64,000 nucleotides of DNA from Trichodelitschia bisporula (Eukaryota; Ascomycota; Dothideomycetes; Phaeotrichales; Phaeotrichaceae), in the NCBI GenBank assembly GCA_010356995.1, contig ML996705.1:124001-188000 (forward strand). Direction: 5' to 3'. Below the pieces are notes generated by a model. It was not told the origin of the DNA, did not search any database, and worked only from the letters and a program-made list of their open reading frames with translations. The position numbers were made by a program, and so were the translations under genes. Numbering within the stretch: position 1 is the stretch's first letter; each line of letters starts with the position of its first letter. Shown here piece by piece: positions 20,698 to 32,001 of the stretch.

Positions 20698-20918
20698 GAA
20701 GCGGTCTAGCGTAACTTCCATTGCACATGAAGGATTTGCCTTTTTGTTGTATGATGCAAAGGGAGTGCGGAACGGTTGGAGTCTACTGATTGAAATGGTC
20801 CCCCAGACCTACCGGGTTGTAAGCGGGAGGCATGTCTATTGGATTATCTACGTACTGAACATTGCCGGTCCTTGGTCGGTAAATCCTTCATGAAGTGATC
20901 TTTACGCTAGACCGCTTT
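20698..20918. mobile_element. MITE-like fold-back element with about 38-bp terminal inverted repeats
   Basis: The left end GCGGTCTAGCGTAA...CATGAAGGATTT (20701-20737) is repeated in inverse orientation at the right end (AAATCCTTCATG...TTACGCTAGACCGC, 20881-20915). About 145 nt lie between. Length and structure fit a non-autonomous DNA transposon. I see no certain target-site duplication, and the single open frame across it (67 codons) is probably fortuitous. Confidence 0.7.
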
Positions 20919-21430
20919 CTGTGACAATCCACCTTTGAATCATCAAATACCGTAGCCGTAGTTCCATCTCAGCGATAATTTTAGCACCGCGACAGTGCGA
21001 TACCGGCGACGACTTACGGAGGTAGTCAAAGGCCGTTTAAATCTGGCGTAACTGTCAATCGACAGCGGTATGATTCCTCTTCCAACCCGGCACTCGGTTG
21101 TCGCTAGGCACTTGGCGCCAGAGCTTGGCGTGAAATTCGTAGCCTGTCCCCGAAAAGATTGTAGCCGGGTCTCGCTAGCACTTTTGCTGAGCTCGAAGCA
21201 GGGACTATATCAGGGGCGAGGGGGCGGGGGCAATGACTTTCCCACCGGCCCTCGAATCTCAGTAGCCATCACGATCGATATCTCGGCATATTAATCCGCA
21301 AGACTTGAGTTCACATCATTCTCCTGCCAACCGGCGCACCAAACAGCCAACTATCATCCCTCGCAATTACACCGCGCGCTCCGTAGATCAAGACAAATGT
21401 GCCTTTTTCTCTCACCCTCCAGCACCCCCC

Positions 21431-22949
21431 TCATAACTTCTTCAACCCCCTAAAAATCGCCCTCACCCCCTCCGCCCCCGCCCTCCCCTTCTCCCCCCCA
21501 ACAGCCCCCTCCACCTCCCCAATCCTCGCAAACGCCTTCGTCTCCAGCACCTCCAGCACCCTCCGCGTATACTCAAAACTCCCCATCCGCTCCATAAACG
21601 CAATAGCATACCGCTTAACATCCTCATCCATAGTCCGCTGACGCAGGATATTCAGCAACGTAAGATCCGACGCATCGGCGCGGATGGCGTGGAGAATGGG
21701 GAATGAGAACTTGCCCTCGGTCAAGTCCTCCGCCAGCCCCTTGCGCGCCGTATACGTCTTCGAGCTCAGATTGAGCAGGTCGTCCAGGATCTGGAAGTAG
21801 AGTCCGATGGCCGAGACCAGCGGCACGCAATCGAGCTTCGCGCCTTGCTCCGCGAGACGCGCGGCGACAGGCGAGCACGCCTGCATCAGACGCACGGCGA
21901 GCCGGAAAAGGCCGCCTGTTTTGTTGGCCACCATTTGCAGGTAGGCCTCCTCGGTGGGACACGTCAGGGTGTCGCGCCAGAAGACGTCCATGCCCTGGCC
22001 GCGGTGGAGGTTAAGCAGCTCTTCGATGAAGATGGGGATTGCCTCAGGGGTGCCCAGCGCGGTTAGATCGGCTAGTGCGAGGAAGTAGACGTAGTTGGCG
22101 CTGTTGATTGTCTGGGCAGTGCCGAAGATGTTGTGTGCGACGGGGACACCGCGGCGCAGGTGCGATGAGTCTTCGACGTCGTCGACGCTGTGCGGAGCTG
22201 CTGTTAGCATCTTTTGAGGCAGAACTTGAAGCGCGGTATTACGAAAGGAAATGGGTGACGAACAGCAAGCTCGCCGTGTGCAGCATCCCCACCACACGCG
22301 TGATGGTCGCCAGTTCCGCCGCCGGCACCTGCAGCCACTCGTTAAAGGCAGCAATGAGCTGCGCGCGCACATCCTTGCCAGGATGACCGTAGAGATAGTG
22401 AAAGGGAGCAAGGAGGATAGTTTCGTTCTCGGGCGTCCACGACGGGCTATACTGTTCTATGATGTCGTCACCGATGGTGGGCGGGGGCGTGGTCGGGCCC
22501 CGGAAGGGCGGTGCACTAGCGGGTAGGGCTGTAGGGAGAACGTGCATCGTCAGCAAAATCCGACCTGGCAGCATGCCCCGCGGGGCCGCACCGCGCGCAT
22601 CGTGGAGCGGTTCCTCACCCTCGCTTTCGCGCGCCTTGCCCTTGCCCGCGCTGGAGCTCGCATGCTCGTTCATGTCGTGTCTGGAGCGGGTATTCCGCCT
22701 CGAGCGACTCGCTGCGGGAGCCGGATCGTGATGTGATGATTCGGGCGCCGTGCTGTCGGGGTATCCGCTGCGCTTGGAGCTCATGCGGCTGGGGACGGTG
22801 TGGTCCGTGGCTGCGCTGGAGGGGATGGCGAAAGGGGCAGCTCCAGAACCGGACAGTGTGAGGCGGTGAGAGGACGAGCGGGGAGGGATAGTTTTGAGGG
22901 GGAGTTGGGTGATTGGAGGGGGGGTGGATGCCTCGGCCGTGGTTGCCAT
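21431..22949 (-). CDS. Geranylgeranyl diphosphate synthase, 480 aa
   Basis: Exons 22949..22264 and 22187..21431, joined in frame as [19 protein letters not shown]; the donor is GTTCGT, the acceptor CACAG, with a GCTAAC branch site. Family role: condenses IPP with allylic diphosphates to C20 GGPP for protein prenylation and terpenoids. Motifs seen are the first Asp-rich motif DDVED followed by [22 protein letters not shown], and the second motif as [11 protein letters not shown] (DDxxN, common in fungal GGPP synthases). The N-terminal 160 residues are Ser/Pro/Arg-rich, low-complexity and not part of the catalytic fold; the start at 22949 is the first ATG of the open frame and could be too far upstream. 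The neighbouring SIN gene is divergent. This looks like the housekeeping enzyme, since no terpene cyclase or P450 is nearby. Confidence 0.9.
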
Positions 22950-23773
22950 CGTGGCTGCCTGTTTTGCAGAACTAGTGGGTGGGGGGGAAGCTTCGATCTG
23001 GGGGCGGATGCTAGCCCGGTGGACGGAGCTAAGCCTGGGTGCAGGGCCGGGGGTTGGGGGGGGTACGACGATGTGTACTTTGGTGTTACGAGGACACGGG
23101 GAGAGGTTGCGAATGGGTATTTGTATCCCGTGGGTATGGAGGTTGAGAAGGGAGGTTGTGTCGTCCCGCGTCCAAGTTCCAAGTCATCATGGCGTTTTTC
23201 CGCCCGCTGGGCGCGCGCAAACACGTCGGCCTTAGGGCGGCGAACATGTGATTGCCTGGGAACGTGCAGTGTCTCGCATGTGCAGTGGTGACGGCCAAGA
23301 AGTGATATAGTTCGGCGCTGCAAAGGCAGATAGAACGTCAAAATCCCGGCAACAAGTCCCCTCCAGAAGCATTCCAGAAGAAATAGAGTAGTCATAGTCG
23401 TAACTATTAAAGCGTAGTTTGCCCGTCCACCGCCTTGCAGCGATCTCGCCCCCCGGTCATCGCGACCCCATCCCAAGACACCTGCTTATCGATAATCACC
23501 CCGCCAACGCCTCCTGTTTGAACCCTCACCACCACCACTCCAACATCCATCCATCATCGCCCGCTACCCACACCACATCCCTACCATCACTTCGACCCCA
23601 GCAGCAGCAGCAGCGCAGCAGCAGCGCAGCGTACCCCACAACTGCTATCACGGTCACGGATTCTCACTACCATCGCTGCCACCTCAGCGCATCCTCCTCT
23701 CCCGCATCTCCTCTCCCGCATCTCCTCTCCTCTACTCCTCCCCATCCCCCTCACCTCCACATCCAACGCCAAA
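22950..23773. promoter_or_regulatory. Divergent intergenic region between GGPP synthase and the Cdc14-like gene
   Basis: A region of 824 bp serving both promoters. It includes a CAG-repeat-like stretch (AGCAGCAGCAGCAGCGCAGC, about 23600-23620) and a duplicated CTCTCCCGCATCTC run near 23700, just before the plus-strand ATG. No TATA box is obvious on either side. Confidence 0.4.
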
Positions 23774-24755
23774 ATGGAATCCCTCCTAACCCTCGCCTTC
23801 GACAACCTCTCCTCCCCTACAACAACCAAAATCCGCAAAGGCCTGCGCCAAATCGAAGGCCTCCTCGCGCAAATCTGCCTCTCCCCCACCCCCCAAAACG
23901 CACCTGCGGGACACGCCCGCCGCGCCAGCGTCCTCCCAACACCCACCCCCTCCTCCACCCAACTCACCCAGCATAAACCCCTCTCCGCCCTCCCCACCGA
24001 CCCCGCCTTCGCCGAATTCTTCCGCCTCCAAGAATCCTTCGAGTGGAACGGTACGTCCCCCCCCTACCCCACCCCCTTACAACCCCATTAGTCACTAACA
24101 CCCCACAGTCGCAACCCGTCTAACAACAACCCTAACAACCCTCCTATCCCACCCCCCCACCCCGGCCCTAGACTCCACCCTCCACAGCACATTATCCCTC
24201 CTCCAAGGCACGCTCCTCCTCCACCCGCCGTCCCGCACCCTCTTCGCCCGCGAACCGCCCATGACAGCCCTCCTCGACCTCCTCGACCCCGTCGCCTCGC
24301 CCGACGTACAAGGCGCCGCGCTCCTCGCCCTAGTCTCCGCATTGCTAGGCACGCCTAGGGCGGCACGCACGTTCGAAGCCGCAGACGGGCTGAGGACGGT
24401 GGCCGCGCTGTTCCGGCGCCCGGGGACGGAGAGGGCGGTGAAGGTGCGCGTCGTCGAGTTTTTGTACTTCTACCTCATGGAGGAGACGCCCGCGACGGAA
24501 GGAGCGGCGGTCGGAGCAGGCGGGATAGGGAGTGCAGAGGGAGATGGGAAGAAGGGGGAGGGTAGCGGGAAGGGAAGCGGGAAGAGCGAGGAGGGGAAGA
24601 GTGTGCACACGCGGTCTACGGCTGAGAAACAGCGCCTGCTGGCGCGGTATATGAGTAATGTGGAAGATTTGGTGCAGGATTTGAGGGAGAGTGCGTTTGG
24701 GGGGGTTGGTGCTCCTCCCGCTGCTGGAGCTGGGGGGGTGGAGGTTGGGCGGTAG
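23774..24755 (+). CDS. Cdc14-type septation initiation network component, 307 aa
   Basis: Exons 23774..24050 and 24109..24755. The intron has GTACGT, CACTAAC and CACAG, and joins FEWN to VATRLTT in frame. The product matches the fission-yeast Cdc14 family (a SIN scaffold that partners the Sid1 kinase; unrelated to the CDC14 phosphatase). Seen: MESLLTLAFDNLSSPTTTKI followed by KGLRQIEGLLAQICL, helical ALLALVSALLGTPRAARTFE, and VVEFLYFYLMEE, then STAEKQRLLARYMSNVEDLV, the characteristic end of the conserved part. A Gly/Lys/Ser-rich insertion separates the last two blocks. Expected location is the spindle pole body or septal apparatus, from family knowledge. Confidence 0.85.
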
Positions 24756-25190
24756 GGGACGACTATCCGAAGAGTTTGGACAACGTTACGGCCGACTCTC
24801 CGAAAAGAGGTTGGGATTGCCGACGACGAGCCGAGATGAGTATCGATCATCACGACGAGGAGCAGAGACGTAGGGGTTTTTATTTCACTTCACAGCGCGG
24901 CGTTACGGGTCCCATCGACCAGCACAGAGAGTTTGGAGTCACATTCAGCGGGGATCGGGCATTCGCACGGCGTCAAACAACAGCAGTGAGCATACATGGA
25001 AAGGAGTCGGGAGTTTTGACGAACATGAACATATCGCACGGGAGGGAGGAACCTGTACTTGTACGATCAGAAGGCCTTTCCATTTCAAAGAGCCATTTTT
25101 GACAGCCTCGTTACTCGTTCTAACCCGTGTCCGGCAAAATTAGCTGCCAAACACTCCAAGCCTACCGCCGCCTTAAAACAGATTCGTCGT
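24756..25190. other. Convergent 3' region, 435 bp
   Basis: Lies between the stop of the Cdc14-like gene and the stop of transketolase on the opposite strand. No gene or clear structure seen; presumably both 3' UTRs. Confidence 0.5.
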
Positions 25191-27514
25191 CTAGATCAGC
25201 TGCTGAAACGCCCGGTTCACAGGCGACCGCAGCGGCTTGACGTCCTTGTAGAAGTTGACCGTCGCGACAGCGCGCTTGGCGATGCCCTCAGGGGTGAACT
25301 CGAATTTCTATCTTGCATTAGCCCTCATCCCTTACAGCACACACGCAAAAACATACCTTGTATACCTCCTTGTACGGCCCACTGGCACCGAACCGGTTCA
25401 GGCCAAACTGCTCATGGCTGTACTTCTCCCACCCAAGCGTCGACAAAACCTCAACGCTCATGATAGGGATGCCATCCGGCAGCACCTTGAGCTTGTACTC
25501 CTTGTCCTGCGCGTCAAACACCTCCCAGCACGGAAGAGACACGACACGGGCCTTGAGGCCCTGGTCCGCGAGCGTCTTGACCGACTCGAGGCAGAGCGAC
25601 ACCTCGCTACCCGTCGAGACGAGCGTAACTGCAGCCTCCTTGTCCTCGAGCGCAACGTACCCACCGCGGATAGCGCCCTCAATGCTCGAGTTCTCCAGCT
25701 GAGGCAAGTTCTGGCGGGTCAGCGCCAGGAGCGACGGCGTGGTCCGGCTCGTCAGCGCCATGTAGTAGGCGGCCGAGGTCTCGTTCCCGTCAGCCGGGCG
25801 CCACACCATGAAGTTCGGCAGCGCGCGGAAGTGCGCCAGCGTTTCGATCGGCTGGTGGGTCGGGCCGTCCTCGCCGAGCCCGATGGAGTCGTGGGTCGCG
25901 ACGTAGATGACGCGCTGGTGGGAGAGCGCCGAGAGACGCACCGCGCCCGCGGCGTACGACACGAAGTTAAGGAAAGTACCGCCCGCGGGGATGTGGATGC
26001 CGTAGGCCGAAATGCCGTTCATCACCGCCGCCATGGCGTGCTCGCGCACGCCGTACCGCATATAGCGCCCGGACCAGTCGCCCAGCTTCGTGCTCGGGGG
26101 CTGGAAGTCAACTGCCTTCTTCCAGCGCGTGTTGTTAGAGCCCGTCAGGTCGGCAGAGCCGGACAGAAGCTCGGGAACAACGTCGTGAATGGCCTCGAGG
26201 ACAGCCTCCGATAGCTTACGCGACGCCTGGGCGGAGTCGCTCGGCTTGTACGTCGGCAGCGCCTTCTGCCAGCCCTCGGGAAGGTCGCGCTTCATACGGC
26301 GCACTAGCTCGGCGTGCTCCTTGGGGTGCTCCTTGCCGTACTTCTCAAACAGCTGGTTCCACTCCTGCTCCGCTGCGGCGCCATCGGATGCGTGCTTGTT
26401 GTACAGGTCGTACACCTCCTGCGGTACGACGAACGTCTTGTTCGGGTCGAAGCCGAACTTCTCCTTGACTTGCTGCACATCGTCAGCCTTAAGCGGGTTG
26501 CCATGCACGCCCCCGGTGCCCTGCAGCTTGGAGCCAAAGCCAATGGTGGTGGTGAGCTTGATGACGGACGGCTTGTCGGTGACGGCGCGCGCAGCCGCGA
26601 TGGCCTTCTCGATGGCCTCGAGGTCAGTGTCGCCGTGCTCGACCCACTGCGTGTGCCAGCCGTAGGCCTCAAAACGCTTGAGCACGTCCTCGGTGAATGC
26701 GCACGCGGTGTCACCGTCTGCTGAGGTTAGAAAAATGGGCACATGAAGACGGGAAACGCACCGATCGAGATGTGGTTGTCGTCATAGATGGCAATCAGGT
26801 TCCCGAGCTGCAGATGGCCCGCCATGCTGGCGGCCTCGCTGGCAATACCCTCCATGGCGCAGCCGTCGCCGAAAAAGGCGTACGTGTGGTTGTTCAGCAG
26901 CTCGAAGCCGGGCTTGTTGAACACAGCGCCACCCTGCCTCTGCGCAATGGCCAGGCCGACGGCGTTGGCGATACCCTGGCCGAGCGGGCCGGTAGTAACC
27001 TCAATGCCGGGCGTGTCGTGCGCCTCGGGGTGGCCGGGCGTGATGCTGTCCACTTGGCGGAAGTTCTTGAGGTCGTCCAGGGAGACAGCGTAGCCGAATA
27101 GGTGGAGAAGAGCTGCGAAGTCAGATTTACATGCATCAGCACAACGAACATTGCTCACCATAGTGCAACATGCAGCCGTGACCGTTACTGCCACAGCGTC
27201 AGTCCGGTGCATCCCGCCACTCCTATCACAGCGCTTACGAAAGCACAAAGCGGTCGCGGTTCAGCCACTCTGGGTTCTTGGGGTTGAAGGTCATGAAACG
27301 ATTGAACAGGACGTGGGCTACCGGTGCCATGCCCATGGGCGCGCCGGGGTGCCCGGAGTTGGCCTGGAAGGTGGCATCGACCTGGTGGTTGCTTTGTTAG
27401 CCCATCTTCTTCTATCGTGAAAAGTGAGAGTGAGGGGTAAGTGCGGGGTAGTTGACTCACGGCGAGTGTGCGAATGGTGTTGATAGCGAGCTCGTCGACC
27501 TTGTCGTAACCCAT
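25191..27514 (-). CDS. TKL1: Transketolase, 684 aa
   Basis: Six exons: 27514..27461, 27381..27239, 27187..27159, 27112..26762, 26717..25357 and 25307..25191; all phases agree and the total is 685 codons. Family role: thiamine-diphosphate enzyme of the non-oxidative pentose phosphate pathway, cytosolic. Motifs are [40 protein letters not shown], the ThDP motif [10 protein letters not shown]...[13 protein letters not shown], then [23 protein letters not shown] with the catalytic Glu, and [17 protein letters not shown]. The third exon is only 29 nt. In the fifth exon I use the acceptor at 26718 rather than 3 nt upstream because it yields the canonical ISIDGDTA. Length equals the usual 680-690 aa. 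Confidence 0.95.
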
Positions 27515-30500
27515 GATGGCGGTTGGGAAGATTATGTGAGGGATAGAGAGAAAGGGCGGGTGTGTAGGAGGGGAAGAGCAGGATTGTTGGAGATGGGGTG
27601 GGATAGATAGCGAAGAGGAGGGGGTGGCGCGAAGAAGTATCTGCCGCTCGGTGACGTGGGGATGATTGGGACACTAAGCGGATGGGCCAATGGATTGGCG
27701 GGGTAAGGGTTCGTGTGGGCAGGGGGTCCATATCCCTTTTGCACGCTTTTTGCCTGGCCTTGACTGGTTTGCTTGCACGGGAGCGAATTGCCTGTCGTCT
27801 GGCGCAGCTCGGTAAGCAGCGCGCGCTGCACAGGAGTTTGCTTACCCAGAGTTGGTCAACCTTGTCTTGTTGAGGGATCGGTGCTATGGGCGATGCTGAG
27901 GCAACGGTTATTTAGTGGGGGCAGAAGTCGTGAGGTTTGTTGAGAGGATGTGAGGGTCGAGGGGTGGTGGGGGTGAGGGGTACCGTAATGGAGGGGCTGA
28001 GCCGGAAGTGACGTCCTTCAAGATACAACCAACGTCCGCCACATCTGGTAGCGGTTCATGTATCCTCACCAGCCCTACAACCCATGCCTATCTGTGGAAT
28101 CTCGAGGGTTAGGGTACAGCATGGAGGCTCGGCCAGGCCAATGGATAGAATATGCGGCTGAAGGAGACGCTAGAATGCCCAGCGTTGACAGGCATGACTG
28201 CCAAACTGCGAGGCTTAAGACAAGATGCTGACTTCAGGTTGACTCAGATGGGGTTTGATGATACTGCTATTAGATACCTATCCACATGTACATGGTCTGC
28301 CCTGGAGACTGCATCTCCGCCGACAGAACTCGACATCAGAAGTTTAAAAGGGGGCCCGTGAAGATGCAGTGTTGGAGCAGCAGAACTGTTACACGGCCCG
28401 TATGCAACAAAGGTTAGTCGACATTCATGGTCTCCGTCCGGTAGCAGGTGAGGTCCGACATGGGAGGTTCTAATGAAGTGAAGGAGATGAAGCACGAAGA
28501 CATCAACCGTACTGCGTAAAGGTAGAATGGATCTGAACGGATTGCTGCGCTCTACAGCTCACAGAGAGCGTCTCCAGTCCGCTGCGAGTTATCAGTCTTT
28601 GTACAAAGGCAGTGTGTTCGAAGCTCCAAGGGCGTAGCACGTCGCTCGAGCGAGATCAATCGCTTAAAGGAGTCGCAGTCGCGCGGGAGTTCCCAGTCGC
28701 GCGGCTGACCCCACATGACGTGCAAGACCAGGATTGGGACGTCATCGTCAGGGGAAGAGAGGTTGCCCATGACTAAAGTTGCCGAAGATCCATGAGGGAT
28801 AAACCATAATATTGCGATCCGCAAGACAAGAATAGCGACCATGGCGAGGTGAGACGAGCCGGCGTCCTCGGCTGGCGATCCGTGAGGATAAAATCTGCCG
28901 TCAGTACTCTATGCCGAACAGGCCATAGCCTACCTAACCGTGGGCGTACATGATCCCGAACCGCAGTCTGTCGTCAGCATCCCAGGTCGAAGGATGGCAA
29001 CTTTTCAGAGACAAAACCGCGGCCCAGCTCGTGGCAAAACAACCTCCAACGCTCTGACCAGCCCAATCTTCGAGAAAGCCTTCCTTCGCGTTAATTTGGG
29101 CATCGAAGAAGCCCCCCGACGTCTGGAAAACTGCCGAAATGAGCCGCGCTCAAAAGAAAACCCGCCCCAAGCCCAAAGAGGCAAGACACAACTCTAAAAC
29201 GTCGCCAGCTCGTCAGACATCATTAGGACAAACCTAGGTCGTTCGGCAACTCGCATTCCAAGGAACAAGATCGCAGAGAACAATGAATTCCCCACAGCCC
29301 TATTACCGCTTGTGAGCAGATTCGCGGGGTACGAACGCTTTGGTGTTCCCCGCCCGGGCGCCTGCCGTCTCCTGGTGGTCGGGACGGCGAGCCGCGGCGC
29401 TGGACATCATAACGCAAGCCCTACCGCAGCGGCACGACGGGAAGTGGGCGGGCCCTTGCGGTGTGCATTTGCTCGTGTTGCCTGGACGAGGCACGGACGG
29501 AGGGGGAGGGGGAGGGGTAGCCAGAAATTGAGCAAAATGAGGGGGCGGGGAGCGGTGGACAGCAGAAAAAAAAGTTGAAGTTCAACAGCGTCGACAGCGT
29601 CAACAGAAGGCAACAATACGATCGCTGGATAAAGGGCTGCAGAACCCAGGGCCAATGGGATGAGTGCCGCAACGGTTCGGACTGGCGGTGACCACACCGA
29701 TGTTTTGTGCTGCCGCGTTTGCTTCTTCGTTTCGCCTCTCGTCAACGAACCAAGAGTTGAACAAACGGCGGAATTGGTGGTGCGCTGCGACTGCTCAGGA
29801 CAAGCCGGATGGCGGTCCGCCGCACTTGTGGCGCGCGCGCGGCGTGGATGGGCTTGAGTTGGCGACGCCGCGACGCTCCGCCAGCGGGCCAGCGACCACC
29901 GCCGAGCTGGGTGGGCTGGTCCCGGACGATTGGACGGCGCGCGTTATTTCCCACCAGCCATTTCTTTTTTTGAGGGGGGGGGGCACGAGAGGGGTTTGAG
30001 TGGGTTTGGGGTTGTGGAGGGGTAACAACCTGGGAGAGGAGGGGAGGGGATGGTGAGGGGTAGATGATCTTTTTTTTCTCAGGACGAAAGTGGACAAGAG
30101 TGAAACTGTGATTGTTCGTCTTGCCTGCACTTGGATGTCGAGTGTTTTGTTGGTTGGCGGGGTGAGTTGTCGACGTGGGGTTGTCAGGGGCCTCAAAAGC
30201 AACGCGAATCAAGCGCGAATCGTGGCGGCGTCCTGGGATGATTTTCTGGAGGGAAGGGGTGAGGAAGGGGAAAAAAACCCACGAACTTGCGGGTGATGCG
30301 CCATGTGCAGAAAACGATATGGGCCAACGAACCGATTTCGAGCCAGAGACCGTCGATGATGCAGAGGCCGACAACACGGATGATGCGGGAGTAAAAGTTG
30401 ACAACATGCCCCGCCAGCCAACTATCGCCGGAGAAAGGCCGAGTTGGAAGCGGCAAGTGGAGATGGAGGAGCCAGCGGTGTTTGGGATCGCCGCCAAGTG

Positions 30501-31527
30501 TGGCTTGAGAGGGAGTGGAGGCGTGGAGGGGTGTGTGGAGGGGTGTGTGGAGGTGGAGGGGTGGACGACGGACGGGAAGACTTGAAGACATGGGGAGCAT
30601 CAAGTGTGTGCTCTGCGACTTGATGATGTACTTGACACTTTCTCGGCAAGCGCAGCGACGTGGCATTGATTCGAACTACGTGCGTATGTACCGTACATGT
30701 ACATCCGTACTCCCAGTTGCATCGCCAACGGCAGTGGTCGTCGTTCATCGCCCTGCTAGCGCCCACTGGCAGCTGGCCATGGTCGAGTATCGGTGAGGCC
30801 GTGCAGCACACGTCCCGTTCTGGCGCTCGATTCCGACGGGCGTCGCCACGTGAGCAGTGGGAAGGAGTCTGGCATGTTCATGCTCTAGACACAGGGATGA
30901 GGGTATGAGGATGGGGGGCGAGAGAAGTTAAGAAGGCGACGATGTGATGATGCGACGATGCGACGATGCGACGATGCGACGATGATGTCGTGCCCAGGAG
31001 GGACGCTTGCTGCATGGCAACGAAGAGGGCAAACAAGCGAGAAAAGTGAGCAAAGCAAGCAAAGCAGCACAAAGCAAACGCACAGTCCAGGGAAGGTGAG
31101 GCTGAGACTACCCCGCTTTAGTCCAGAGTCGACCGTCTTAAGAGTGTTCCCCGCAGCAGACACATGATTTGCTTTTCGAGACAAGTTGCACGGGGCCAAT
31201 TGCTCGCCTTCTCTATTGCCTTCAGCCAATCGGTGAGGGTTCCTAGAGGAGGTGTAAACCGAACCTTACAAGGCGGGGTCCGAATACGGGCTATTTCGTC
31301 CAATCCCCCTCCACACTAAAGCCAAAGAGGGTTTAGCGGCCACAGTTGTTAGCCAAGCAAGCGAAAGGACACAGACCCCTCTCTTCCTCTTTTCGCTCCC
31401 CCTCCCCCTCCTCTCCCCCCTCTTCTCCTCCCACTTCACCAGCAGCGCCCAGCCAACCCACCCACCTTCGTTGCCAGGCATTTCCCCTCCTTGCCCTTGA
31501 GTGCTGCTCCCCCCCCTCCCTCCCCCC
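27515..31527. other. Long intergenic region, 4 kb, gene-poor
   Basis: I see no conserved gene. Local structure includes GGAGGGGTGTGTGGAGGTGG-like purine runs near 30520-30560 and a 9-bp repeat (GATGCGACGAT) at 30950-30985. Part of the right side probably holds the promoter and leader of the transcription factor gene. One weak small-protein candidate at 28552-28842 is listed separately. Confidence 0.4.
28552..28842 (-). CDS. Weak candidate small secreted protein, 96 aa
   Basis: Starts at an ATG with a hydrophobic N-terminus (MVAILVLRIAILWFIPHGSS) that could be a signal peptide, followed by a short region with three Cys (DCDSF, HCLCTK). Near the end a GTGAGC, followed 45 nt later by TTTACGCAG, could be an intron, which would replace the last residues by a different C-terminus. 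No homologue recognised; the case rests on the N-terminus only. Confidence 0.2.
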   Translation of the reverse strand: MVAILVLRIAILWFIPHGSSATLVMGNLSSPDDDVPILVLHVMWGQPRDWELPRDCDSFKRLISLERRATPLELRTHCLCTKTDNSQRTGDALCEL

Positions 31528-31677
31528 NNNNNNNNNNNNNNNNNNNNNNNNNNNNNNNNNNNNNNNNNNNNNNNNNNNNNNNNNNNNNNNNNNNNNNNNN
31601 NNNNNNNNNNNNNNNNNNNNNNNNNNNNNNNNNNNNNNNNNNNNNNNNNNNNNNNNNNNNNNNNNNNNNNNNNNNNN
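31528..31677. other. Assembly gap, 150 N
   Basis: Exactly 150 ambiguous bases preceded by a C-rich run. The gap lies in the 5' region of the C2H2 factor gene, about 325 nt before its ATG, so upstream exons or promoter elements could be hidden. Confidence 0.98.
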
Positions 31678-32001
31678 TCACTTTTGTCCACGTTCCCACC
31701 TTTTCCCAAACTTCCCCTCCCATCATCATCATCGTCATCGTCTTCCATCCCCGAACCCTTTCATCTCTCGGCTTTTGGATCCAGCTGGCATCTACGCTTT
31801 CTCCCACACTACACCATCACCACCCGACTCGAGGCTTGCTGGTCTCTAGTCGCGTCGCTCACTCACGTCCCTAGTAAATGCTTACGACTCGGAATGCAAC
31901 ACCGTCACATCACTCATCGCCCCCGCATTAACCACCGTCTACCGTCCGCGCGTCGTGCTGCATCAGCTTGAACGCATCCTCACCGTTCTCGTTCATCATC
32001 A

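Noticed and set aside
12700-21300. Family A block as an old retrotransposon or other large mobile element
   Set aside because: No reverse-transcriptase, integrase or transposase-like sequence and no long terminal repeats were seen; the copies behave as whole small genes with leaders.
31266-31971. Open frames running across the N gap
   Set aside because: They include the 150 undetermined bases and have no motif on either side.
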